Source of the DNA: Aporophyla lueneburgensis
Lineage: Eukaryota > Arthropoda > Insecta > Lepidoptera > Noctuidae
Reading direction: 5' to 3'
NCBI GenBank assembly: GCA_932294355.1
Contig: OW028734.1
Coordinates: forward strand, 12,350,501 to 12,414,500
Length of the DNA stretch: 64,000 nt
The notes below the pieces were generated by a model. That model saw nothing but the letters and a program-made list of their open reading frames with translations, ran no database searches and was not told where the DNA came from. Of the stretch, positions 1 to 13,200 are shown one piece after another. How positions within the stretch are numbered: the first letter of the stretch is position 1; each line of letters starts with the position of its first letter. The translations under genes and the position numbers were made by a program.

Positions 1-95
1 CGCCGGCTCGGGAACGGGCGCCGCCCTTACAGGTAACACGTATGACATATACTAGCTACATATCTAATAATGATTTTCGAAGTAAAACTTCTTTA

Positions 96-1157
96 CAACC
101 CGTGCGCATTAACATGGCACCCGACTCGAACGAATGACGTTTAAAGTACTGAGTGTAAAAAATGAATTTTATTTTAATTTATTGAATATCATCATTTATT
201 TTGTGCTAAGTATATCTCATAACATACTACACGATGCTTTAAACGTGACATGATATTTAAATTTATTTATTTGTTTGGGCTTGAATGAGATTATATTACT
301 CTCGCAAGCATAATTCTCGGAAAGGATTTCAATAGAGATAACAGCAGTGACTACACATGCCAAATTCAAAGAGGAAACTCAACAAAAATCCGATAAAATA
401 ACAAATAACAGCAAACAAATTACTCCGAAACTCAAACGGAAGGATACGTGCAACGGTAACAGTGATGCTAAAGGTTATAGCACATTATACCGGCACCGCA
501 ACTGCACAGCTGCAGCACGGCGTCTCCTCGAATTTAGGCTACGGCTAGCTGCCAGCGCGCTAACAACGCGTGGGCCGCGAGGTGCAATCTCGCAGTCCGC
601 GCGCTGTACGCGAGTTGTAAGCTTGCAGGCCGCGCGCTGGCCGCGAGGTGCAAGCTTGCTGTCGCCTCGAACACAATTGTTATATGACATTTATGATTGA
701 ACACGCCTAGGACTGTCTTAAATCTTATTCGAGACTAGAGAGAGGATGCAGTGAGGTGCATGAGGTGACGGTGGTGCGCAGGCGACGGCCCAATGACGTT
801 GTTTCGCTGGCGACTCGGAGTCGGCGCGTAGTAAGCATGCGGTCGGCGCGCTGTAAACTCATGGTCCAATCGCTTGCAGCTCGCGGGCTGCGAGTCGAGT
901 TGCATGGTAGCGGCAAGCGCGCTGACTGCCCGCCGTTGGCTTTTTTGTATTGACATTATAAAATTTATTTTACTACACACGATTTAATGCTCTAAATTGA
1001 ATGACAAGTTAATTCCTGGTTTGGAGCGGTGCCGTTGCGGTGCCGGTATAATGTGCCATGACCTTTACGCTACCGCACGACGCAAGCGGGGCCCCGCGCG
1101 GGGAAGCGGGAGGAGGGTTGTTTTCGAGCTAGGTGCCATGTTAATGCGCACGGGTTG
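96..1157. mobile_element. TA-flanked DNA transposon or MITE, 1062 bp, 26-bp perfect TIRs
   Basis: Bases 96-121 (start CAACCCGTGCGCATTAACAT) are the exact reverse complement of 1132-1157, and both ends are flanked by TA (94-95 and 1158-1159). A second inverted pair lies inside: about 473-501 against about 1033-1060, sharing a 23-bp core. The GC-rich interior contains degenerate 33-bp tandem units (about 555-670) and a similar patch at 770-935. No transposase is visible; short ORFs on both strands arise from the GC-rich repeats. A TA duplication suits Tc1/mariner-like and several MITE groups. The family is not recognised. Confidence 0.75.
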
Positions 1158-1508
1158 TACGCACGCTTGACTTCGTAATGTTGGTGAATGCGTGACGAGA
1201 GCGTTACGAAAAGTGTGATTGGGCGAGGCAAACGGAAGTTTAGAGGAGAATATAAGTTAGTAAAGATAAAAGAGAGAGAGTTACGTTTCGTATATTACTG
1301 TAGCGGCAAGAGAGAGAAGTGCGAGCACACATCTTCTTTCTCTCTTTAACATATAGATAGAGGTGGAGAAGTTTTACTTCAGTCGTGTGGTCTAAAGCAC
1401 TCTCCTTTTTTATCTCGGACAGTTTTACAGTCGCATCAACATACTACAATTTTAAGAATAATATTACAGCACTACGCTGTTTGGTAGAAAAATGTTGATG
1501 CACCATTA

Positions 1509-1700
1509 GTGTTTTACGGTGTTCCGTGTGACGTCAAAAATAGCACCATCCCATTTCTTCCCGTGGGTGTCGTAGCAGGCGACTAAGGGACTTACTAGAG
1601 AATGGGCAGCAGCGTTCTCTATGCATTTTACCACCATACTGCGATCGCCAACACGTCTGCCAAGCGTGGCGATTATGGCAAAGCAACGCAAATTGGGTGA
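1509..1700 (+). repeat. SINE-like retroposon copy, 3' truncated
   Basis: Closely similar to 18690-18870 over the segment from ccatttcttcccgtgggtgt to the gcgtggcgattatgg motif. The 18690 copy is complete with a target-site duplication; this one loses the tail. Confidence 0.65.
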
Positions 1701-1765
1701 TAGTGGGTAACCAAAATTGTATTGTACATATTTTGTGTCTGACTATGGAAACATATTTATTTCAG

Positions 1766-1858
1766 GTATCTACATGGTTGCGTGTGACGGGACCAAACTC
1801 CCCGCGTTCTGCGCTGGCCGTCAAGAACGCGAACCACAACGTGAGCTTCGGCTTTTGA
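1766..1858 (+). CDS. possible 3'-terminal exon of an unidentified plus-strand gene
   Basis: A good acceptor (tttatttcag) precedes position 1766. In phase 0 the exon reads 30 residues and then TGA at 1856-1858, ending in NVSFGF. The window's first 32 bases end in ttacag followed by gtaacacg, which could be the donor of the previous exon, joining in the same phase. The protein is not recognised. A second phase stays open to 1956 and also has a GTAACC donor-like site at 1943, so reading frame and terminal status are uncertain. RNA evidence or the sequence left of the window is needed to decide. Confidence 0.3.
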   Translation, partial: VSTWLRVTGPNSPRSALAVKNANHNVSFGF

Positions 1859-2103
1859 GCTTATTAGCTCAGAGGCGCCTCCCGCGGCATTCCGGGACCA
1901 CTACCGTACCGTACTATGTCAGACAAAGAGATAAGTACACAGGTAACCTAATTTAACTACTAAACAATAATGATTAACAATCCGTGAAGGAAGCACAATA
2001 CATAAGCACTTACGTTATTTTGATGTAATGCAGCAGATTAGTAGAAATATGAATATTTTGCCTGTATACTTAACTCTTTTGTTGACTGTCCGACACAACT
2101 ATA

Positions 2104-2327
2104 GTCTATGCGCGTTAAGAAAGTAATGACTCATCGTTGTCACTCAGCTTAGTTACGCCTCTTACCAATTAGATCATAGTACCTACATTAAAACGTACCG
2201 TCTGAAGGACTTACTTCAACGGGCCAATGTGAACATGGCTTTCGAATTTACTGTGATCTAATTGGTCAAGGGGCGTGGCTAAACTGAGTAACAACTACGA
2301 GCCATTATTTTCTTTACGCAAATAGAC
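2104..2327. mobile_element. foldback MITE, about 80-bp inverted arms
   Basis: The arm 2104-2182 is about 80% similar to the reverse complement of 2250-2327 (GTCTAT ends; shared core accaattagatca). TA lies at both outer ends (2102-2103, 2328-2329). About 65 bp separates the arms. There is no coding capacity. Confidence 0.7.
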
Positions 2328-2330
2328 TAC

Positions 2331-2481
2331 AAGGTTCCATCGGCAAAATTTATGTAACAGTGATCTTTCACACTAGTGCGACTTGAGATCAAACGAACTT
2401 GGGCAGGATTTGACAGGGTGAAAAACATTTTAATAAGAAAAGTGGAATATTATCTTGAATAAGCACACCGATGGAACCTTT
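2331..2481. repeat. small inverted-repeat insertion candidate
   Basis: AAGGTTCCATCGG at 2331 is matched by its reverse complement CCGATGGAACCTT near 2468-2480, with about 125 bp between. It abuts the preceding MITE. Confidence 0.4.
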
Positions 2482-4150
2482 AAATTATGTCGTACTATAC
2501 CTATGAACAAGTGGCCTTTATGTAATCATAATATGATTATTTAAATTATTGACGATTATTTCGCAAATATTTGTGGTTTTGCACTTGAAATCTCAGTAGA
2601 ATAGAACGTGTGAAAATTGAGTGTTTCATCGGTTCTTTCTTGGGCAGCAAAAATATGTAAATGTTTAATTTTAACTAAAAAAGAAATCTGTTTCTTATCT
2701 AAGCTGTAAAAAATATAACATGCCTATTCCTTTTATGAACTGCTACGCCTGCTTGCACCACAGATCACTAAATACGTTTATCGTTATACGAATTTAAATA
2801 TCGTTCTAATTTTGAAGTTTACAGAGATAAAACGATGTCGCTGTTTTAATTTTTAGCGCTGAACGAAGTGATATTATTATGTGTTGCAAGCCAGGCAAGG
2901 CATAGTGGTTTCAGATTTTTTGTAGTAATTATTTACTGAATACGATATTTTTATGAATCTAAAGTTAGTAATAACAGCATAATTTCTGTTTCGATATTTC
3001 CTGTATGTATTTTAATTCTGTGACAAAATGTAAATTAGTTTCTTTAATTATTGAATTGAATTCGATAAATAGTAATTGAATGTTTATTTCTATGATTATT
3101 TTGGAATTGTTGAATATCTTCTATATATTTTTGTTTAGTTGGTGTCTGTGGTAATGTGAATTGGCGCAGTACTGTACTACTTTTAGTTCGTAGTCATTTG
3201 ATTTAAGAAATGCAGCTTAATTTTTAATAGAAATTTTATGTGACATGTAACGCATAATTATATGGAGACGATATCCTTTATATTAATAAAAAATATATGC
3301 AAATGCAAAGTGTATTGAACTTAAGATTTTAAATACAAGAAATAAATATAATAAAAACTAAATGAAGGACATAGTTAGCGCACTTTCAATGGATACAAAA
3401 TAAAGGTTCATATCTGTATGGTAACATCACAATTGATGATAGGTTAAGAAACCAATTGACATTACTTTAATAAATAGACTACATTCGAACCGTATATTTT
3501 TAAATCTCTCATTTATGGGACTGAGTTGCGCGTTTGCCTTGATAATGGACGAAACTTATCAACGAATAACTCTAAATACATAGTTTCATTTGAAAACCCT
3601 CTGTTATATATTTGAATATTGTACGCCTTCTATTATAAATAGATAGATGTTTTAAAATATTAAATTAAATGAATAAAGAGTTCCGGTGGCATAATTTTGA
3701 CATTTGCAAATCTCATAATACATTATTATCTATTTTGACCGATTAGTTGTTAGATTTCTAACGTAATGTTTACAGTTTCATATAATACTAATAATAATTT
3801 GTAAAATTCATTGGGAAGATGCTTTTATATCATTAGTTATAGAAAGATAGATATTGTTTGATTGTGAACCAATTTATAAATGTTCTATAGTTGCATTTTT
3901 TGTTAGTTATTTCCTGTGTCGTAAGACAATAAAGTTATTTCACTGCGTTGATTAGCATTTAATGTAACTAGTTAGGCGACGGGACTCTTTGGATGCCAAA
4001 AGTTGTGAGTTTGATATTACGTCTACGAATGTTTGTACTTTTATATTTGAAAGATACGAGAAATTAGTAAAAAATGTATGTTTTATATGATATTATGTTT
4101 TAATTCACATAGACGATAGATAAATAAATTATGACTGGTTCTTTTTTACT
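2482..4150. other. AT-rich non-coding stretch, possible 3' UTR and intergenic spacer
   Basis: No ORF, repeat family or RNA gene is recognised. If the exon at 1766-1858 is real, part of this is its 3' UTR; AATAAA at 3928-3933 is the best plus-strand polyadenylation candidate. Confidence 0.35.
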
Positions 4151-4156
4151 GTTGTT

Positions 4157-4162
4157 TTTATT
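4157..4162 (-). promoter_or_regulatory. candidate polyadenylation signal of the OFD1-like gene
   Basis: Reads AATAAA on the minus strand, about 120 bases downstream of the stop codon at 4285-4287. Confidence 0.5.
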
Positions 4163-4284
4163 AATTTTAACCTTTTTATAAATATACTAATACAATAAAT
4201 AAGTGAAATTTGGACCATTTGATCATGAGACGCTTGAAGAGTATGCAGCACGAATTTATATCTCGCCCAGAAAAAGTTGTAGTG

Positions 4285-7200
4285 CTAGGCCTCCCAGAAG
4301 TTGTAGTCCTCCGCCATCATATCCACGGCCACAGATATCGGCGAATTGTTGCCTTCTGAGCGACTGTTGTAGTTGTCCACGTCACCGGCGAAGTCCCCGG
4401 GGTAGTCCGCCTTGTCGTACTCGCTGATGGAATCGTCGTCTTCTTTGGATAGTTCAAGTTGCATCTGCACGCTGGAGACTTCGTTGTTGGGATCGGCGTG
4501 GAATATGGCATCGAGTACGTCGTTCCTGGTGAGGTGTGCGGCCTGCTCGGGCGACAGGCTGCGGCGCGCGTCGGGCTCCGAGCCGCGCCGCTTGGGACTC
4601 ACGATGATGGTCATCTGTGCCGAGTACAACTCGCTCGGCACCTCCAGACCCGACATCGTCACTTCCCTCGAGTTCACCGAGCTCTGCACCACGAGCATCA
4701 TATCCTGCGTTTGCGACTTAATATCGTTTATCTCGCTGATACTTTCCACCTCAACTCTCAGTTTGTTATCGTCTTCAGCGGTCGCTAGGTAGTTTTGAGT
4801 GACTTGTTGCTCTACTGCTGCAGCGGAATCGCGGTTGTTGTTTGGTGAATGATATATTTTATCGATGTTTTGTTTTAATATTTGTAGTTCGGCTTGTTTG
4901 TTGTACTTCGCGTGCCGCAGGGCGCCGTTTAGTGTGGAGGTCTCGTACTCGCACTCAGTGTGCGCCTTGCTGACGATGCTGTCGTTCTCGGAGCGGCCGA
5001 GGCTCCTGGTGGGCGAGTGTTGGCCGGTGTCGTCGCGCCGCGTGTGTCGCGCACAAGTATACAGCTTCCTGAACTCGATGAGCGGAGTCTCCAGGTAGTT
5101 GTCGTGGGTACTCACTTGTTCCGTACAGTCTTCGACGTAAGTGTCCGGGATGGGCTTCACTTTGTCCGCGACGGTGGGCTTGTTCCTGTGCGTCTCCCCG
5201 ATGTCAAATTTAGTCTTGTAGTCACGGATGTACTTGTCAAAGTTTCCGCGCATTGACTTCTGTAAGTCTGCGAATTGCGTTTCGATGTCACTTTTTGCGG
5301 TTGCGGTTGCATCGATTTCTTGCTTCGACTGGCTTCTTGTCACGTCTGTTAGAAAAAAGAACATTTTAATTAAACAGTAGTATTTAATACTTTTTGTAGA
5401 ACAACTTTGTTTTACTGTAGTGCAATAAAGAGTAGTTAATGTATTACTAACCGAGCGTCCTGGCGCGGTCGACCCGCTTGGACTGGCGGCGCCGGAAGTC
5501 GAGGTAGGACTTCTCGACGGCGTCGGCCTCTATCTCCAGCTTGCGCAGGCGCAGCTTGGCGTCGCGCAGTACCTCCGTGGGACTCTTGTCGCGCGGCATC
5601 TTGGCGCATTCCTTGTTGCTGTCCTTCCTGGAACGACACGGGAGCATAACATACACAAATTAATTCGCGCCTGCTTCCATGAGTATATGCAGAAACTACA
5701 GAACGTCACCTGATACCATTCTTACATAATGTTCTTAAAACAGCGACGTTATACTATTTCGAGATGAAATACTCGCTTTTCGCAATATTTTTACGCTCAC
5801 CTTCGAAGTCTGTCTTTTGCCTCTTTTAACAATGACTTAGGGCTCTTCTCCCTAGAGCGCAGGCGCAGGCGATCCCTAGAACAAAAAAAGTGTTTACGGC
5901 GGCAGAAAAATATTGATAAATAATTTTATTTCTGCAAGTGTATAAATAAACACTTTTACACGTCCATTACATTTTTTAAGCAAGATAAGAAATGAGTATC
6001 GTACTCTGTATAATTCGAGTTATTTGACAAAGAATCCTACTACTATAAGTTGAAAATATCCAGCCCGCTGGGAATGCTCAACACCCTCTACTAGGCGGAA
6101 TGCGTGGGCATCATACAGGCAGCGTACGCCATAGAAGCCAGAAAAGTTACGGATACCCATATACGTATACTCTCCGATAGCACTTCAGTTCTCCAATCCC
6201 TAGCGAAACAATACATAACCTCGAGCTTTACACTAGAATGTCACAACGCATTAGAACGGGTAACAGTTTTTAACCGCAACAAGGTGACACTGCAATGGAT
6301 AAAAGGACACAGCGGATCACTAGGCAACGACGTAGCAGCGTCGTTGTCTGTTCTGTATTTTTTCGCTAGGCTTTGGAGAACTGAAGCGCTATCAGTGAAG
6401 CGCTGGCCAGAAGGGCATCCAGTGAGTCATTCGTTAGCGCACTGTTTGATTGTATGTACGAGTAAGTAGTAACATTCATGGATTGCGCTGTTTTTGAGTG
6501 CATTAATGTTCGTGTATAACGCGTTTATTTATAAATACGTAATTGAGTGAGGGATGTTTAGTGTGTCTGTGGTAGAACTTACCGCATGGCCTGGTACGTG
6601 TCGTGGTCAGTCTGCAGCGAGCACGACGCGACGGGCCCGTGAGCACGAACGCCTTGCCCGCTGCTGCCAACACCTAATGAAACGAACATTATTTAATTTA
6701 ACATGAAACGGCTACGGCCTAAAAAGTCAAAGTCTAAAGGCCATTCAATTAACTAAACTATTAGAATCACTAGTTAGGGATCTGGGATTAGATTAAAACT
6801 ACCGAATTATCAGTAAGTACACCAAAGCCCAAAATGAACGCTACATTTAATTATATATCGCAATACCTTTGATTGTATGGTTGCTAGAAAGGGGGTGACT
6901 ACCGAGATGACTAAAATGAGAGAGAGGTGATACATGAAAAATATACTAAATGTCGCGTAGATCTCAAATAAATTGAGATAAGGGCTAGAGAATGATGATG
7001 AATACCTCCATTGTACGAGGTTCACATACTCACCGAGCGCGTTTCGCTCGCGGTAGGGCGAGGCGGCGCGCTTGCTGACGCCGAGGTTCACATACTCACC
7101 GAGCGCGTTTCGCTCGCGGTAGGGCGAGGCGGCGCGCTTGCTGACGCCGAGGTTCACATACTCACCGAGCGCGTTTCGCTCGCGGTAGGGCGAGGCGGCG

Positions 7201-10200
7201 CGCTTGCTGACGCCGAGGTTCACATACTCACCGAGCGCGTTTCGCTCGCGGTAGGGCGAGGCGGCGCGCTTGCTGACGCCGAGGTTCACATACTCACCGA
7301 GCGCGTTTCGCTCGCGGTAGGGTGAGGCGGCGCGCTTGCTGACGCCGAGGTTCACATACTCACCGCGCGCGTTTCGCTCGCGGTAGGGCGAGGCGGCGCG
7401 CTTGCTGACGCCGAGGTTCACATACTCACCGAGCGCGTTTCGCTCGCGGTAGGGCGAGGCGGCGCGCTTGCTGACGCCGAGGTTCACATACTCACCGAGC
7501 GCGTTTCGCTCGCGGTAGGGCGAGGCGGCGCGCTTGCTGACGCCGAGGTTCACATACTCACCGAGCGCGTTTCGCTCGCGGTAGGGCGAGGCGGCGCGCT
7601 TGCTGACGCCGAGGTTCACATACTCACCGAGCGCGTTTCGCTCGCGGTAGGGCGAGGCGGCGCGCTTGCTGACGCCGAGGTTCACATACTCACCGAGCGC
7701 GTTTCGCTCGCGGTAGGGCGAGGCGGCGCGCTTGCTGACGCCGAGGTTCACATACTCACCGAGCGCGTTTCGCTCGCGGTAGGGCGAGGCGGCGCGCTTG
7801 CTGACGCCGAGGTTCACATACTCACCGAGCGCGTTTCGCTCGCGGTAGGGCGAGGCGGCGCGCTTGCTGACGCCGAGGTTCACATACTCACCGAGCGCGT
7901 TTCGCTCGCGGTAGGGCGAGGCGGCGCGCTTGCTGACGCCGAGGTTCACATACTCACCGAGCGCGTTTCGCTCGCGGTAGGGCGAGGCGGCGCGCTTGCT
8001 GACGCCGAGGTTCACATACTCACCGAGCGCGTTTCGCTCGCGGTAGGGCGAGGCGGCGCGCTTGCTAACGCCGAGGTTCACATACTCACCGAGCGCGTTT
8101 CGCTCGCGGTAGGGCGAGGCGGCGCGCTTGCTGACGCCGAGGTTCACATACTCACCGAGCGCGTTTCGCTCGCGGTAGGGCGAGGCGGCGCGCTTGCTAA
8201 CGCCGAGGTTCACATACTCACCGAGCGCGTTTCGCTCGCGGTAGGGCGAGGCGGCGCGCTTGCTGACGCCGAGGTTCACATACTCACCGAGCGCGTTTCG
8301 CTCGCGGTAGGGCGAGGCGGCGCGCTTGCTGACGCCGAGGTTCACATACTCACCGAGCGCGTTTCGCTCGCGGTAGGGTGAGGCGGCGCGCTTGCTGACG
8401 CCGAGGTTCACATACTCACCGAGCGCGTTTCGCTCGCGGTAGGGCGAGGCGGCGCGCTTGCTGACGCCGAGGTTCACATACTCACCGAGCGCGTTTCGCT
8501 CGCGGTAGGGCGAGGCGGCGCGCTTGCTGACGCCGAGGTTCACATACTCACCGAGCGCGTTTCGCTCGCGGTAGGGCGAGGCGGCGCGCTTGCTGACGCC
8601 GAGGTTCACATACTCACCGAGCGCGTTTCGCTCGCGGTAGGGCGAGGCGGCGCGCTTGCTGACGCCGAGGTTCACATACTCACCGAGCGCGTTTCGCTCG
8701 CGGTAGGGCGAGGCGGCGCGCTTGCTGACGCCGAGGTTCACATACTCACCGAGCGCGTTTCGCTCGCGGTAGGGCGAGGCGGCGCGCTTGCTGACGCCGA
8801 GGTTCACATACTCACCGAGCGCGTTTCGCTCGCGGTAGGGCGAGGCGGCGCGCTTGCTGACGCCGAGGTTCACATACTCACCGAGCGCGTTTCGCTCGCG
8901 GTAGGGCGAGGCGGCGCGCTTGCTGACGCCGAGGTTCACATACTCACCGAGCGCGTTTCGCTTGCGGTAGGGCGAGGCGGCGCGCTTGCTGACGCCGAGG
9001 TTCACATACTCACCGAGCGCGTTTCGCTCGCGGTAGGGCGAGGCGGCGCGCTTGCTGACGCCGAGGTTCACATACTCACCGAGCGCGTTTCGCTCGCGGT
9101 AGGGCGAGGCGGCGCGCTTGCTGACGCCGAGGTTCACATACTCACCGAGCGCGTTTCGCTCGCGGTAGGGCGAGGCGGCGCGCTTGCTGACGCCGAGGTT
9201 CACATACTCACCGAGCGCGTTTCGCTCGCGGTAGGGCGAGGCGGCGCGCTTGCTGACGCCGAGGTTCACATACTCACCGAGCGCGTTTCGCTCGCGGTAG
9301 GGCGAGGCGGCGCGCTTGCTGACGCCGAGGTTCACATACTCACCGAGCGCGTTTCGCTCGCGGTAGGGCGAGGCGGCGCGCTTGCTGACGCCGAGGTTCA
9401 CATACTCACCGAGCGCGTTTCGCTCGCGGTAGGGCGAGGCGGCGCGCTTGCTGACGCCCGCCAGACCACGCGCGCGACCCGGAGCCGGCCTGCGGACACA
9501 CTGGGTTACAATCTTAATTTTTTGGAATGACGTCTCGCAGGTCCACTTATGAGGTTAGCGGCTGCTTAACGGACTTGCCTGTGGCTACACAAAAAGTATG
9601 TAACACACAAAAATGGTTAATGGAAAAATGGCGATGGACAGGAGATATGTTAAGCAAGGAAAAAGATAAATGGATTAAATTAATAACAGAGTGGTACCCA
9701 AGGGATGGAAAAAGGAGCAAAGGCCGACAACGATGGGAAGACGACCTCAAAAGCATAGCTGGTCCAGAGTGAATTCAGCGGGCGGGAGACAGAGAGATGG
9801 AAATCTTTAGAGGCCTTTGTCGAAAGACAAGCAGTTTACAAAGAGTGTACTGAACGACGACATTTTAAGTAAATTGTTTTAATTTTCTAAAACGCTATAG
9901 AACCAGCAATAAAGACATATTTACGTCAAAAAAAAAGGTTGTAATAATTTTCATGTACCTACTTAATTGTAATTTGTAATGGTGAGAAATAAACAATTTA
10001 TTATTATTTTATTTTGTATTTACCTCCTATTATTCCCATGCCTGTCTCTTAGTACTCCGATGAAGGGCAGCGTGTCTCCCGGCACCAGAATCCGAGGCTG
10101 CGCGTTACTGAAGATGCTCAGCTCTTCGCCGGCCCCCTTCCGCCACCCAACGTTCAGGGTACTGGCACTCACGCTGGTGTTCAAGCTGGAACAATAAACC

Positions 10201-13200
10201 AGCTATCATGTTCCTGTCCCTCTAGCGACCCATGTGACAGCGCATTCAACACTATAACGTAAAGGTTAAAGCACCAGGGACGACGAAATTCCATGTTTTC
10301 TTAAGTTTTTTGCAGTTTGCTTGTCAGTATAAGATTGTGTGTTGATCAAAATACACTTGCCTTGAGCGCGGTAGATATAATAGTGCACAAGTATGCAGAG
10401 ACACAGGGGTCCGTAGTAGTTTATATTTGTATTATTGAAGCTAACTCAAAAAAAACTTATCAGAACTTGACTTTTATATAGAACCATTCGATAAATATAC
10501 CGTTTCAAACAAAATGAAGAATTAAAAAAATAGAAGAATTGTTAAAATCGGTTTATGACGGAGATGTACAAACAAAAAATACAACCGACCTGAGAATCTC
10601 CACATTTTTTTTTAAACTGATTAAAAAGAAGAGAATGGAAGACGAAAAGTGTTGCCCTGACCCCAAGTAACTGGGAACTAGAGCAGGAAGATGACATTCA
10701 CCAACAGCGACCCCTGTCATCGATCATATCGATGACTCCTAAGTATACTGAGTCAACTAACAAAGGAGGTGGGTAAAGTTTAGAACATTTTTCGCCTATC
10801 ATAGTCATGAAAATTCGTAGAAGTATTTATTGACGTCATGTTATTGTTTATGTGAAATTTAGGTATCGACCTTTACATCAATTGTAAAATAGTAAGAAAA
10901 AAATAGCAATAAATTTAAAAAAAATCATCTAACTTGGCAAATTCGTTGAAGTTTTGTTATTTTAAGCACTTTTTAGGGTTCCGGTGCTAAATGGCAAAAA
11001 ACGGAACCTTTATAGATTCGTCATGTCTGTCTGTCTGATCGGAAAAATCGGGACCGTGCCGTGAAATTTGAAACTGGCAACTAAAGTGGCCACGGACTGC
11101 TGAGAGTAGTTTCACTTTGGCAACTATAGTGGCCAAGGACTGTCAAGTGGTTATAAAGGTATAAGATAATATAATAAGACAGTGAAGTTTTGTTATTTTA
11201 AGCACTTTTTAAAATTTTCATTACAAAATAAACTGTTAAGCGCTTTATGCACCTTTATATAATTATGTTTTGAAGAATTTTATTGATTTTTAGCTTGTTG
11301 GGAATTTATGCACCTTTGATTATCTAAACTGACCGGACTATCAATAAAAACTTTGAATTTTCATGACTACGATAGGCGAAAAATGTCTAAACTTTACCCA
11401 CCTCTTTTTAACAATTGCACTTTTTAGTAAATTAACAACAATTAAATAATTTCCCAAACACCAACCCGGGTAGTGTTGGGGTTTGGGAATTAGTTGACTC
11501 AGTATAGTAACGAGCCATCGATATTGTCGCGCCAGAAGACCTGTGTAGTAATGTTTTAGTAGTGTGTACTCACGGGAATACATGCACGTGTGCGGGTGCG
11601 AGCGGCGCCGTGCGCGGCCGGGGCGCTGTCGTCGCGTGCGGCCGGCGCTGGAACAACCATTATTATACATTTACTAGCTGACCCAGCGAACTTCGTACCG
11701 CCTCAGAATCAATAAATGTTGTGTTAACTTATCAGATCCCACTAACACAAATTAAAAAGCAAAAAGCACCAAGAACCATATACCCATGTTAGACCAAGTT
11801 ATGACAAACTGGTAGGTACTTTGAAGCAGGGATGTTAGGGAGCTCCGTAACCGTAACCGAAACTATCGGATATCCGATATAAAAATTTATCCGTAACCGT
11901 AACCGAATCCGAAATAAAAGTTTCGGATAATATCGGATTTGTTATTACATTTTTATTTTAGGTAGATTAGATAATACTCAATATATATTTATAAAACACA
12001 TTTTTATTTTAAATAGCTGTAATAATTACTCACAGACTGATTGTAATTCCTACCAAATGGTGACATATAAATAAAACCATTTTATTAGCTATTTGTATTT
12101 TTTATATCCGTAACCGAAATTATCCGAAACTAACGGATAATCCGAAATAATTTCATATCCGTATCCGTATCCGGTATAATAATCATTCCTACATCCGTAA
12201 CCAATCCGTATCCGAAATTTCATATCCATAACATCCCTACTTTGAAGGCATAAAGCGTTTTCTAGCTACAACACACCCATGTTAGTTGAACTCCTACCAA
12301 GTTATGCCAACCTGGTACTTCGAAGACATAAAGCGTTTTCTAGCTATCAAACACCCATGTTAGGTGACTTTGTATTCTTATGACTTACGAGTAGGTCGTG
12401 AGTTCGAACCCAAGCAGGCGCTGTACTTTGTGTAAATTATATCATCACCACTGCTCTCAAAACGGTGAAGCAAAACATCGTGAGGAAACCGGCATGTCTT
12501 CGAAGACAAGTGACATCTACCAAACCGCACTAGGCCCGCGTGGTGGATTATGGCCCTCGCCCTCTCACCGAGAGGAGGCCTGTGTTTCAGCAGTGGGAAC
12601 GTTTATAGGCTGCTGATGATGATTTTGATTGTGGCGAGATTTTTCCGCGCACTAGATCTTCAACGCAATGCTTAGAAATAGGGCTAAAAATTTAAAATCA
12701 GAGTGTGTATTTTCGAAGCGCTGGGATGCACTCTGATGGCTTCTCAATGTTCTACACGAAGAGTTGAAAATATAGCCGCAATATTTTTATTTATTTATTC
12801 ATTTATTTGCGTAAAACATGGTATAAAGAGGTCTTATAGTAAAAAAATAGAGGAGACATGTTTTGCCAAGATTAAACATAGCATGTTTAAACTCCTCCGA
12901 AACATAGTTCGATGCATTCCACATAAACTGCGTCACACCATCTATAACGCCTTAGTAAAACCACACCTACTATATCTGGTTGAAATTTGGGGCAGTGCGG
13001 CCAAAACGAAGCTAGCAAGCCTCCAAGTCGCACAAAACAAAACAATAAAACTGATTTTTAACTACCCGTATTTAACATCAACATGCAAAATTTATGAAGA
13101 AACCCAAATAATGAACATTAGACAGCTATATGTTTACAACACATGCATTTTTATTCGTAAGGCAGTAAACAAAAGTATTCAGACCAATTTATCGTTTACA

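Noticed and set aside
1717..1956. 79-aa ORF starting at 1717 as a gene
   Set aside because: The first part precedes a strong splice acceptor and looks intronic; the exon interpretation at 1766 is preferred, with low confidence.
7011..7325. Plus-strand ORF across the minisatellite
   Set aside because: A stop-free 66-bp unit is open by arithmetic on several frames; no start context or splice logic supports it.
6810..9401. 863-aa ORF of 22-residue repeats as a stand-alone repetitive protein gene
   Set aside because: The frame is the minisatellite plus intron read-through; the start codon is only an internal position and the tail is intron sequence. It belongs to exon 13 of the OFD1-like gene through its donors.
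7016..9457. CRISPR-like array
   Set aside because: Whole 66-bp units repeat without unique spacers, in a eukaryotic intron-bearing gene.
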